In this document: positions 1-6,429 of the stretch, piece by piece
Layout: each line of letters starts with the position of its first letter
Position numbering within the stretch: position 1 is the stretch's first letter
Assembly (NCBI GenBank): GCA_903845455.1
Contig: CAIMXN010000027.1
Location: 1-13,863 of the forward strand
Direction: 5' to 3'
Source of the DNA: an uncultured beta proteobacterium
Lineage (GTDB): Bacteria > Pseudomonadota > Gammaproteobacteria > Burkholderiales > Burkholderiaceae
DNA length: 13,863 bases
The notes under the pieces: model-generated
What the model saw: only the letters and a program-made list of their open reading frames with translations
The model's database searches: none
What the model was told of the DNA's origin: nothing
Program-made: the position numbers and the translations under genes

Positions 1-1
1 A

Positions 2-280
2 GAGGCGCAGTTAGATTGGGCTCGCCACTGGTTTGATAAGGGTACGCAAGCCATAGAAAGTCTGCTGGTACAGCAAGAGCACTCTGGTAAACATGTTTTT
101 GGTGATCAAATTACGATTGCTGATATTGCTTTAGCTTCTCACGTTGTGGGCGCCAACTTATTCAAAGCAAATCTCAAAGATGCACCCAAATTAATCAGTC
201 TGATCCAGCCCTTACTGGAGATTGAAGCATTCAAAAAGGCGCATCCTTTGCAACAACCAGGTGCGCCAACGCCAACTTAA
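2..280 (+). CDS. Glutathione S-transferase, zeta class / maleylacetoacetate isomerase-like (C-terminal part)
   Basis: The window opens inside this gene. The visible frame gives the last 92 residues before TAA at 278-280. It reads as the all-helical C-terminal domain of a GST: a Trp-rich helix (DWARHWFDKG), then GKHVFGDQITIADIAL, the GST helix with the N-capping Asp (T-I-A-D-I-A-L), and a tail ending FKKAHPLQQPG. The A-x-P-x-x-Q-P type tail is typical of maleylacetoacetate isomerase and zeta-class GSTs, which use glutathione to isomerise maleylacetoacetate in tyrosine or aromatic catabolism. The thioredoxin-like N-terminal domain with the catalytic Ser/Cys lies outside the window, so isomerase versus another GST cannot be settled. 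No terminator hairpin was seen after the stop. Confidence 0.75.
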   Translation, partial: EAQLDWARHWFDKGTQAIESLLVQQEHSGKHVFGDQITIADIALASHVVGANLFKANLKDAPKLISLIQPLLEIEAFKKAHPLQQPGAPTPT

Positions 281-335
281 GGCTTCCATTACTGGATATT
301 CACGCTCCGCATTGCCTCCTTTTTCTTAGGCATTG

Positions 336-363
336 TTGAAGAGGCTGTACCATTTGCTGTAAT
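336..363 (+). promoter_or_regulatory. Candidate sigma70 promoter for the parvulin-like gene
   Basis: TTGAAG at 336-341 (4 of 6 to the -35 consensus) is followed after 16 bases by TGTAAT at 358-363 (5 of 6 to the -10 consensus). This predicts transcription from about 370 and a leader of about 54 bases. CTGTAATT is repeated in tandem at 357-372, so the -10 box occurs twice. The call rests on motif match only. Confidence 0.35.
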
Positions 364-423
364 TCTGTAATTCTCTCGCTAAGTTTTTTTAAAATAAACC
401 TATTTATATCAAAGGCATCCGCA

Positions 424-1236
424 ATGAAAATATTGATCGCCACCACTTCTTTGTTGATTTTGACTGCTTTTTCTGGAGCCGCTTATTCTCAAAGTAGTTT
501 AGGTCCCGCAACTGCTGCAACTGTTAATGGTGCGGTGATCAGCAATGATGTCGTTGAGCAAGGCATCCAGGTTGCTTTATCTCAAGGCCAAAAAGATTCC
601 CCAGAATTGCGTAACGCAGTGTTAGGAAAATTAATTGAAATTTCCCTTTTATCCCAACAGGCTGATAAAGATGGTCTAGCCAACTCTGATAAAGCAAATC
701 GTCAATTGGCACAGATTCGTCAAAGCTATTTGGCTGACCTGGAATTGGCAACATTTAGCTCTCAAAATCCAGTGACTGATAGTGATATTCAGGCGGAGTA
801 CAACCGCCAAGTTGCATCTCTTGGGCCCCTAGGAACCATTACAGAGTACAAGGTAAGTGATATTGCGGTTGCAACAGAAGATAATGCAAAAACTGCTTTA
901 GCTAGAATTAAAAAAGGTGAGTCATTTGATAAGGTCGCAAAGAGCGTATCTTTAGCGCCCAATAAAGTTCAAGGTGGTGCAGTGGGTTGGGTGCAAGCTG
1001 GACAGGTTCTACCACAGATTGCTTCTGTATTGGTGGCGCTGTCAGTTGGACAGGTTTCTCCGTTGCCAATCAAGATACCGGAGGGCTGGTATCTCATCAA
1101 ATTGGAAGATAAAAAATCCAGTAAGCCACCAACACTGGAACAGGCGACACCTGCTATTCGTGCTGGGTTAACACAGAAAAAGCAATATGAGTTTTTGAAC
1201 ACCTTAAGGCAGACTGCCAATATCGTTGTTCAGTAA
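424..1236 (+). CDS. Secreted parvulin-type peptidyl-prolyl isomerase / SurA-PrsA-like chaperone with altered active site
   Basis: This 270-residue protein starts with a cleavable signal peptide (hydrophobic stretch 3-20, likely cut near residue 22 after A-Y-S), so it should act in the periplasm. Residues 30-135 form a helical SurA_N-like chaperone part. Residues 140-229 form a parvulin domain, recognised from KGESFDKVAKSVS, the glycine turn GGAVGWV (184-190), the LSVGQVSPLP strand and GWYLIKLED. Parvulins catalyse proline isomerisation, and periplasmic members fold outer-membrane proteins. The two conserved parvulin histidines appear replaced: the usual S-H-I-L strand reads S-D-I-A (145-148), and the usual G-x-H-I-I-K reads G-W-Y-L-I-K (221-226). 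It may therefore be mainly a chaperone. The start has AAAGG at 412-416. It stands alone, convergent with trhP. SurA proper is about 430 residues with two parvulin domains, so this is a shorter paralogue. Confidence 0.85.
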   Translation: MKILIATTSLLILTAFSGAAYSQSSLGPATAATVNGAVISNDVVEQGIQVALSQGQKDSPELRNAVLGKLIEISLLSQQADKDGLANSDKANRQLAQIRQSYLADLELATFSSQNPVTDSDIQAEYNRQVASLGPLGTITEYKVSDIAVATEDNAKTALARIKKGESFDKVAKSVSLAPNKVQGGAVGWVQAGQVLPQIASVLVALSVGQVSPLPIKIPEGWYLIKLEDKKSSKPPTLEQATPAIRAGLTQKKQYEFLNTLRQTANIVVQ

Positions 1237-1273
1237 TTCAATACTTTGACATTATTTTTTAAGACCAAGCCAC

Positions 1274-2593
1274 TCAATCTACTGAACAGCTAGCTTCACC
1301 ATTGCAGCAAGAAGTTGCCTCTACTGTTGCTGGCTCATTGGTGTAGCGAGCAATGTAGGCATGCTTACTTGTTAAGGGTAGTTGTATCCAGACAAAGTGG
1401 CCTGAGCCTGGAGCAACGTCAATCGATTCGCCTTTGGTATTCCACATTCGCTCTAGAACCATATCTTGATTGCCTTGCGGCTCAATGATCTCTAGCTTAT
1501 CCCCAACAGAAAAACGATTTTTCACATCCACCTTAACGCGTCCAGTGGCTGCATCTATTTCGAGAGTTTCACCAACGTAAAGACTTCTGCCTGATAAAGA
1601 GTAGCCTCTCATATAGAGCTGATAGTCTTTATCGTGATGGCGCTCATAAAAGCCATCTGTATAGCCACGATTCGCTAAACCTTCTAAGTTACCCAATAGC
1701 GTTTTATCAAATGGCCTACCTTGAACCGCATCATTAATTGCGGTGCGATAGGATTGGCAAGTACGCGCAACGTAGTAAGGTGATTTGGTGCGACCTTCAA
1801 TCTTAAAAGAATCTACTCCCATGGCAGTCAATCTCTCAATGTGCTCAACAGCGCGGAGATCTTTAGAGTTCATGATGTAAGTGCCATGTTCATCTTCTTC
1901 CATAGGCATTAAATCATCAGGTCTTTTGCCCTCCTGAAGTAAGACAATATCTCCACTTGGGGCTGTTTTGGCTGGTTTTACTTTGTAATCCCAGCGACAA
2001 GCATTGGTGCAAGCACCTTGATTGGGATCCCTGTGAGACATGTAACCAGATAGCAAGCAGCGACCTGAGTAAGCAATACACAAAGCGCCATGAACAAAGA
2101 CCTCGAGCTCCATCTCTGGACAATCTTGACGCACTTCTTCAATCTCATCAAAGGAAAGCTCGCGCGACAAAATGACTCTACTAATACCAACAGAGCGCCA
2201 GAATTTTGCAGAAGCACCATTCACGGTATTGGCCTGAACTGATAAATGAATCGGCATCTCTGGCCAAGCTTCTCTAGCCATCATGATGAGACCAGGATCA
2301 GACATGATCAGGGCATCCGGCTTAAGCGCTACTACTGGTGACATATCTTTAATGTAAGTGCGTGTCTTTGCTCCATGAGGAAGCAGATTGGAGACTAAGT
2401 AAAACTTCTTACCTAGCGAATGTGCTGTATCAATTCCTTGCTGAAGAACTTCGATCTTGCCAAAATCATTATTTCGTACGCGCAGAGAATAACGTGGCTG
2501 ACCCGCATAAATAGCATCAGCGCCAAAATCAAAGGCAGTTTTGAGCATGTCAAGGCTGCCGGCTGGGGCAAGGAGTTCTGGAATCTTAGTCAT
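1274..2593 (-). CDS. trhP: TrhP (YegQ-type) U32 family protein, prephenate-dependent tRNA uridine hydroxylation
   Basis: At 439 residues this matches the length and sequence of E. coli YegQ/TrhP (453). Recognisable blocks include PELLAPAGSLD, ADAIYAGQPRYSLRVRNN (about 25-42), DALIMSDPGLIM, IHLSVQAN, VILSRELSFDEI and DEHGTYIMNSKDLRA. The U32 signature is complete at 164-182 (E-x-F-x-H-G-x-L-C-x4-G-R-C). Four cysteines, C172, C179, C195 and C199, sit in the pattern expected for cluster or metal ligation. In E. coli, TrhP makes 5-hydroxyuridine at position 34 of several tRNAs, an oxygen-independent route using prephenate. The C-terminus (411-439) departs from the E. coli protein and ends with three extra cysteines (C429, C430, C436). 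No good Shine-Dalgarno precedes the ATG. TAAAAT lies on the minus strand at 2605-2600, six bases from the start codon, so the mRNA may be leaderless. Confidence 0.9.
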   Translation of the reverse strand: MTKIPELLAPAGSLDMLKTAFDFGADAIYAGQPRYSLRVRNNDFGKIEVLQQGIDTAHSLGKKFYLVSNLLPHGAKTRTYIKDMSPVVALKPDALIMSDPGLIMMAREAWPEMPIHLSVQANTVNGASAKFWRSVGISRVILSRELSFDEIEEVRQDCPEMELEVFVHGALCIAYSGRCLLSGYMSHRDPNQGACTNACRWDYKVKPAKTAPSGDIVLLQEGKRPDDLMPMEEDEHGTYIMNSKDLRAVEHIERLTAMGVDSFKIEGRTKSPYYVARTCQSYRTAINDAVQGRPFDKTLLGNLEGLANRGYTDGFYERHHDKDYQLYMRGYSLSGRSLYVGETLEIDAATGRVKVDVKNRFSVGDKLEIIEPQGNQDMVLERMWNTKGESIDVAPGSGHFVWIQLPLTSKHAYIARYTNEPATVEATSCCNGEASCSVD

Positions 2594-2807
2594 GCGCTTA
2601 TTTTAGTGAATAACGAGAGTTTTGCTCGATTCTCCACATTTTGGCTTTAATCGCCCCTTATTCCTTGAATCTACTCATAAGCTAGCATGGTACGCATTCA
2701 TCTTGATGAAGAGTATTCTATGTGGTCTATGGTGAGCATTATCTCTATGTATAGGCGCCTTCCCTATCTTTACCATCACACATTGAAGGCATCAACGAAA
2801 GAATGTA

Positions 2808-3392
2808 ATGACCAAGCTCAAATCCAAGCCCATCCTAAAACGAGCTAGCCACATATTGTCCCAAGAATTTTCTACGCCTAAAGATATTGCTTGGGCCTGG
2901 GTTACCTTGCTGATGTCGCAAGAAGAGGAGAAGCGGGATAGCGAGGAAAAGCGTTATAGTCGCATTGCAGAATTTGAAGCTTGGATCTTAGGATTGGATC
3001 TTCCTAGAGACCCTAAAAATACTCAGGTCCACACAGTGAGCCCAGAGGCCGTAAAAAATACTGCTCGCAATGTATTTGAATGGCCCCATGAGTACATCTT
3101 CGAAGCACCAGCTAGTCCCAACCATCCAGATGCAAAAGTGACCTACAAAGACACGATCACGAAGCCTATTTTGGATGCTCTCAAAGATGCGAACGGATCT
3201 GATGACCGAGCTGCATTGATGGCGATTCTGGAGGGCTATGCAAAAGAGGGCAAGGAGCCTTTTGCGAGCATTACTGCAGAGGGTATCGAGTGGAAAGGGA
3301 GTAATTGGTCTGAAGGTGATAAATACAACCTTCTCACACTCAAGAGTTTGAACAACCGTTTAGCCAATCTGCGCAAAAAAGAATTGATTTAA
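2808..3392 (+). CDS. Hypothetical protein, 194 residues, soluble, unrecognised
   Basis: I do not recognise this protein. It has no signal peptide and no membrane segment, so it should be cytoplasmic. The N-terminus is basic (K3, K5, K7, K11, R12). A strongly charged helix follows (SQEEEKRDSEEKRYSRIAEF, about 37-56), then W-I-L-G-L-D-L-P-R-D. A middle part is rich in Pro, Trp and His (about 90-110), and the C-terminal half is helical and ends WSEGDKYNLLTLKSLNNRL followed by a lysine-rich tail. The last segment could be a small helical nucleic-acid or protein-binding element, but no family motif supports that. A weak GAAAGA lies just before the ATG at 2808. Codon use and the gene's own terminator at 3431-3452 argue that it is a real monocistronic gene. 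It is divergent from trhP, with a 214-base gap in which I found no convincing -35/-10 pair. Confidence 0.75.
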   Translation: MTKLKSKPILKRASHILSQEFSTPKDIAWAWVTLLMSQEEEKRDSEEKRYSRIAEFEAWILGLDLPRDPKNTQVHTVSPEAVKNTARNVFEWPHEYIFEAPASPNHPDAKVTYKDTITKPILDALKDANGSDDRAALMAILEGYAKEGKEPFASITAEGIEWKGSNWSEGDKYNLLTLKSLNNRLANLRKKELI

Positions 3393-3430
3393 GCTTTATC
3401 AATTGCCCACTGCAAGCGGGAAAAGAAAAA

Positions 3431-3452
3431 CCACCTAAAAAGGTGGTTTTTT
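3431..3452. terminator. Bidirectional intrinsic terminator
   Basis: CCACCT-AAAA-AGGTGG is a perfect 6-bp GC-rich stem with a 4-base loop. On the plus strand it is followed by TTTTTT, ending the 2808-3392 gene. The minus strand also has a T-run after the stem (GGTGGTTTTTC), so it can terminate tRNA-Asn transcripts coming from the right. Confidence 0.85.
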
Positions 3453-3457
3453 GTATT

Positions 3458-3533
3458 TGGCTCCTCGACCTGGGCTCGAACCAGGGACCTACGGATTAAC
3501 AGTCCGGCGCTCTACCAACTGAGCTATCGAGGA
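3458..3533 (-). tRNA. tRNA-Asn (anticodon GTT)
   Basis: The minus strand folds into a 76-base cloverleaf with an encoded CCA end. The acceptor stem is TCCTCGA paired with TCGAGGA, the D-arm contains AGCTCAGTTGGTAGAGC, the anticodon loop is CTGTTAA with GTT at 3500-3498, and the T-arm contains GGTTCGAGCCC. The terminator at 3431-3452 is 5 bases past the CCA end. The gene stands alone, with its own extended -10 promoter overlapping the start of thiD. No attachment-site repeat or integrase is nearby. Confidence 0.97.
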
Positions 3534-3542
3534 ATAAGCCGA

Positions 3543-3548
3543 TATTAT
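3543..3548 (+). promoter_or_regulatory. Candidate -10 box of thiD, predicting a leaderless mRNA
   Basis: TATTAT (5 of 6 to consensus) lies on the plus strand six bases before the thiD ATG at 3555, so transcription would begin at or next to the A of the start codon. The same AT-rich bases, read on the other strand, are the tRNA-Asn -10 box. The best -35 candidate is CTGAGC at 3519-3524 (3 of 6, 18-base spacer), inside the D-arm of the tRNA gene. There is no Shine-Dalgarno before thiD, which agrees with a leaderless transcript. Confidence 0.4.
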
Positions 3549-3552
3549 AGCA
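3544..3552 (-). promoter_or_regulatory. Extended -10 promoter of tRNA-Asn
   Basis: On the minus strand, positions 3552-3544 read TGCTATAAT: a perfect -10 hexamer with the TG extension. Transcription would begin near 3537, giving a 5' leader of about four bases before the mature tRNA at 3533. No good -35 box lies 16-18 bases upstream, which fits an extended -10 promoter. Everything upstream of the box on this strand lies inside the thiD coding sequence. Confidence 0.7.
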
Positions 3553-3554
3553 AG

Positions 3555-4433
3555 ATGAAAGCAACTCTTCCGACTTCCCTTAAGATCCCGAAAGTACTTA
3601 CCATTGCTGGGTCCGATAGCAGTGGTGGTGCAGGGCTTCAGGCCGACCTCAAAGTGATCACCTCACTTGGTGCTTATGGGATGTCAGTCATTACAGCTAT
3701 TACAGCTCAGAACACTTTAGGGGTCACCCGCATCCAGGATGTGAACCTTGATGTAGTCGAAGCGCAGATGGATGCTGTACTGATTGATATTGGGGTGGAT
3801 GTCGTCAAAATTGGGATGTTGGCCAGTCCAGAAATTGTTTCTACAGTTGCAAAAAGTCTGCGTCGTCATGGGGTCAAAAAAATTATCCTAGATCCAGTCT
3901 TAAGGGCAACATCCGGAGCGAGTTTGGGTGGTGACGATACAGCCCAAGCCATGATTGAACATTTATTTCCGCTAGCAAGCTTAATTACCCCTAATCTAGA
4001 TGAAGTATCTTTGTTATTGGGTCGCGAGGTTTCTGGTCCGGAGGATTTCAAACTAGCAGCGCAAGAATTGCTCGATATGGGTCCTCAGGCAGTATTGATT
4101 AAAGGTGGACATCTCGATACAAAATACACCCAGTTAGTTGACTTCTTAATGTGGCGCACTGTAGAAGATGGGCTTGAAGTTGTACAGTCGAAAGAATTTA
4201 AACACTATCGAGTTCCCACTGAGAACACGCATGGTACTGGCTGTTCATTGGCCTCAGCAATTGCTACCTATTTAGCAGGTGGTCATGACCTTAGTCATTC
4301 AGTAGCAAAAGCGATTGCTTATGTTGAGGCAGGTTTAGAAGCTGGTCGATTTTTAAGTATTGGTGAAGGCTCAGGACCGCTGTGGCATATGTTTGAATTC
4401 TATCCAACGGCACTACCTAAAGAAGAAAATTAG
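3555..4433 (+). CDS. thiD: Hydroxymethylpyrimidine / phosphomethylpyrimidine kinase ThiD
   Basis: ThiD phosphorylates HMP and HMP-P with ATP to give HMP-PP, the pyrimidine substrate of ThiE, in the cytoplasm. The 292-residue protein is a full ribokinase-fold ThiD (usually about 265-285). AGSDSSGGAGLQADLK (18-33) is the substrate-binding start. ILDPV (111-115) and TPNLDE (145-150) follow, then the KGGH strand (183-186). HGTGCSLASA (226-235) is the anion hole with catalytic-type Cys230. It is the only thi gene on the plus strand. It runs towards thiE with 12 bases between the stops and is not downstream of the TPP riboswitch. ATG at 3555 is the only start that keeps the N-terminal strand intact, yet it has no Shine-Dalgarno and lies 21 bases from tRNA-Asn. 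Confidence 0.96.
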   Translation: MKATLPTSLKIPKVLTIAGSDSSGGAGLQADLKVITSLGAYGMSVITAITAQNTLGVTRIQDVNLDVVEAQMDAVLIDIGVDVVKIGMLASPEIVSTVAKSLRRHGVKKIILDPVLRATSGASLGGDDTAQAMIEHLFPLASLITPNLDEVSLLLGREVSGPEDFKLAAQELLDMGPQAVLIKGGHLDTKYTQLVDFLMWRTVEDGLEVVQSKEFKHYRVPTENTHGTGCSLASAIATYLAGGHDLSHSVAKAIAYVEAGLEAGRFLSIGEGSGPLWHMFEFYPTALPKEEN

Positions 4434-4445
4434 TCTTAAGCTTCT

Positions 4446-5372
4446 TTAAGTTTTCATCAGCTCTTGTAGGTGTTTCACAGCAGCCTTTGGATCCTTGGCT
4501 TTTGTAATAGCTCGGATAACTGCTACTGAGCCCACTCCACTTTGCGCTACTGCATGAATACTACTTTCATCAATCCCACCAATGGCCACCAGAGGATATT
4601 GACTCATAAGTTTGGCATATTGATACAGACGTCCTAGGCCTTGTGGGGCAGTAGGCATTTGTTTAATGGGAGTGGGAAAGATTGCCCCCATGGCTATATA
4701 GCTGGGGCAAAAGCGATCGGCATACACCATCTCAGCGTATCCATGAGTGCTCAGCCCGAGTCGTAATCCTGAAGTGCGGATTGCTTCGAGATCTGCTGTC
4801 ACCATATCTTCTTGCCCAAGATGAACACCATAAGCACCAGCCTCTAGTGCTTCTTCCCAATAGTCGTTGATGAATAGCAGCGTTTTACTATCTTTCGTAG
4901 CAGCAACTGCTTGAGTGATCTGTTTTTTTATTTTTACTTTATCGTCCGACTTAAAGCGCAGTTGCACGGTGGGTAATTCGGCATCCACCATCCGCTTCAC
5001 CCAATCAGCATCTGGCATCACCCCATACAGACCTAAGCGTCTGGGGCACTCAGCAAAAGCCTTGGGATTCATATTGCGAGTCCAGGGCAGTAAATCAAAA
5101 TGCTCCGGTCTTCTAGGCCACTTAAAAGGATCAAAGCCGCCATCTTGATGCACCATGCGCGACCAAGCCTTCCCAAGTACGCCTGCATCAGACTCAATAA
5201 AGCCCATCTCAATTGCAGCAAGCGCACCCACTAATTCATAATGATCGCCGGCATGTTCGTTATCAATTTTGGGGGGTGGCGAGGCTAATGTATAAGTAGG
5301 AATTGGTATAACTAAGTCAGCAGCACGGTGGGCGGCAATAATTTGATCTGCGAGGTCGCGCACAAGACTCAT
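4446..5372 (-). CDS. thiE: Thiamine-phosphate synthase ThiE with an N-terminal extension
   Basis: ThiE condenses HMP-PP with thiazole phosphate to thiamine phosphate and pyrophosphate. The TIM-barrel domain is residues 111-308, and its key residues are intact: QLRFK (137-141), FINDYW (167-172), GVHLGQED (182-189), GLSTH (206-210), IFPTPIK (231-237) with Lys237, AIGGI (263-267) and VAVIRAI (283-289). A normal ThiE has about 210 residues. This one has about 110 extra at the N-terminus, containing TYTLASPPP, GDHYELVGALAAIEMGF and DAGVLGKAWSRM. I do not recognise this part firmly. Its small-residue helix arrangement is loosely like the C-terminal helices of ThiD, so a degenerate kinase-derived domain is possible. 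Start ATG at 5372 has AAGG eight bases upstream. It is last in the operon, 31 bases after thiG. Only a weak 5-bp inverted repeat (4435-4450) separates it from thiD. Confidence 0.95.
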   Translation of the reverse strand: MSLVRDLADQIIAAHRAADLVIPIPTYTLASPPPKIDNEHAGDHYELVGALAAIEMGFIESDAGVLGKAWSRMVHQDGGFDPFKWPRRPEHFDLLPWTRNMNPKAFAECPRRLGLYGVMPDADWVKRMVDAELPTVQLRFKSDDKVKIKKQITQAVAATKDSKTLLFINDYWEEALEAGAYGVHLGQEDMVTADLEAIRTSGLRLGLSTHGYAEMVYADRFCPSYIAMGAIFPTPIKQMPTAPQGLGRLYQYAKLMSQYPLVAIGGIDESSIHAVAQSGVGSVAVIRAITKAKDPKAAVKHLQELMKT

Positions 5373-5403
5373 ATTTTTACCTTAATTACCTTAGTCATCT
5401 TCA

Positions 5404-6222
5404 TTAGCCTTGATGCCAAAAAGGAGTGCCAACTAAAGGAGTGCTAGCCTGTGCCGAAGCTTGTGCCCGCATAGCGCCGGATAAAAATGCAGAGCGACCA
5501 GCATCTACTGCCAGCGCAAAAGCTTTAGCCATCACCACAGGATCTTCAGCTAGCGCAACCGCAGTATTGAGTAAGACACCATCAAAACCCCATTCCATCA
5601 CAGTGCAGGCATGCGATGGTAAACCAAGCCCGGCATCAACGAGCAAGGGCACTGTTAATCTCTCGCGTAAGAGTTTCATGGCATAGGGATTGAGTGGCCC
5701 TTGACCGGTACCGATCGGCGCAGCCCAAGGCATCACGGCTTGACATCCGACATCCACCAAGCGCTGACATAGAATCAGATCTTCTGTGCAGTAAGGCAAT
5801 ACTTTAAAACCATCTTTAATCAGGGTCTCGGCAGTTTGAACCAGCCTGAGTATGTCGGGCTGCAAGGTGTAGTCATCACCAATCAACTCTAACTTAATCC
5901 AGTCTGTCTCAAACACCTCGCGTGCCATGTGTGCGGTGGTAATCACTTCTTGAGGACTATGACAGCCAGCAGTATTTGGCAATACAGGTACTGCCATTTT
6001 CTTGAGTAGATCCCAAAAACCACTATGGGCCTCAGTGGTAGAGCTTCCTTGACGACGCAGGCTTACTGTAATCATGGCAGGATTGGATTGCGTTACAGCG
6101 TTCTCCAAAATTTGGGGAGAAGGGTAGCGTGAAGTACCAAGCAATAAGCGGCTAGTAAAGGTCTCCCCATACAGCACCAAAGAGTCTGGGTTCGCAAGGT
6201 GTTTGGTGAGGGGTGCAGTCAT
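5404..6222 (-). CDS. thiG: Thiazole synthase ThiG
   Basis: ThiG forms the thiazole phosphate from 1-deoxy-D-xylulose 5-phosphate, the sulfur of ThiS thiocarboxylate and dehydroglycine. The 272-residue barrel carries SRLLLGTSRYPS (24-35), TVSLRRQG (52-59), LPNTAGC (81-87), DWIKLELIGDD (107-117) with Lys110 in the place of the Schiff-base lysine, the phosphate-binding APIGTGQG (168-175), LVDAGLGLPSHA (194-205) and GVLLNTAVALA (215-225). Its length is close to the usual 255-270. The gene begins 9 bases after the thiS stop. No strong Shine-Dalgarno lies between them, so translation is probably coupled to thiS, which fits the ThiS-ThiG complex. Confidence 0.97.
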   Translation of the reverse strand: MTAPLTKHLANPDSLVLYGETFTSRLLLGTSRYPSPQILENAVTQSNPAMITVSLRRQGSSTTEAHSGFWDLLKKMAVPVLPNTAGCHSPQEVITTAHMAREVFETDWIKLELIGDDYTLQPDILRLVQTAETLIKDGFKVLPYCTEDLILCQRLVDVGCQAVMPWAAPIGTGQGPLNPYAMKLLRERLTVPLLVDAGLGLPSHACTVMEWGFDGVLLNTAVALAEDPVVMAKAFALAVDAGRSAFLSGAMRAQASAQASTPLVGTPFWHQG

Positions 6223-6231
6223 CTGTATTAT

Positions 6232-6429
6232 TTAACCACCAGTGACTGGTGCGATGATTTCAATCTGATCGTTCTCTTGCAAGATATGCTCAGCATGCCG
6301 TGTTTTTGGAACAAAGTTTAAGTTCACCGCTACTGCATAAGGCGGTCTTGCTTTAATGAGTGCAACTACATCACTCACCTTACTACCCACAGGAAGCTTA
6401 TGCTCAGTTTGATTGACGATTACGCGCAT
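6232..6429 (-). CDS. thiS: Sulfur carrier protein ThiS
   Basis: ThiS is a small ubiquitin-fold protein (65 residues, family about 66) that carries sulfur as a C-terminal thiocarboxylate and delivers it to ThiG. The chain begins MRVIVNQTEHKLP, has the AVAVNLNFVPK strand in the middle, then NDQIEIIAPVTGG. The C-terminal Gly-Gly required for adenylation and thiolation is intact. The ATG at 6429 overlaps the last ten bases of thiO in another frame, implying translational coupling. No ThiF-type adenylase is encoded in the window, so activation must come from an enzyme elsewhere. Confidence 0.96.
   Translation of the reverse strand: MRVIVNQTEHKLPVGSKVSDVVALIKARPPYAVAVNLNFVPKTRHAEHILQENDQIEIIAPVTGG

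Noticed and set aside
3458..3533. tRNA-Asn as an integration site of a mobile element
   Set aside because: No integrase, no repeated tRNA 3' end and no foreign-looking genes lie on either side.
4434..4445. Terminator between thiD and thiE
   Set aside because: The inverted repeat CTTAA/TTAAG has a 5-bp AT stem, which is too weak to call.
6420..6429. thiO/thiS overlap as a frameshift or fusion
   Set aside because: Both proteins are full length with correct ends (ThiS ends in Gly-Gly). A ten-base overlap is normal translational coupling.
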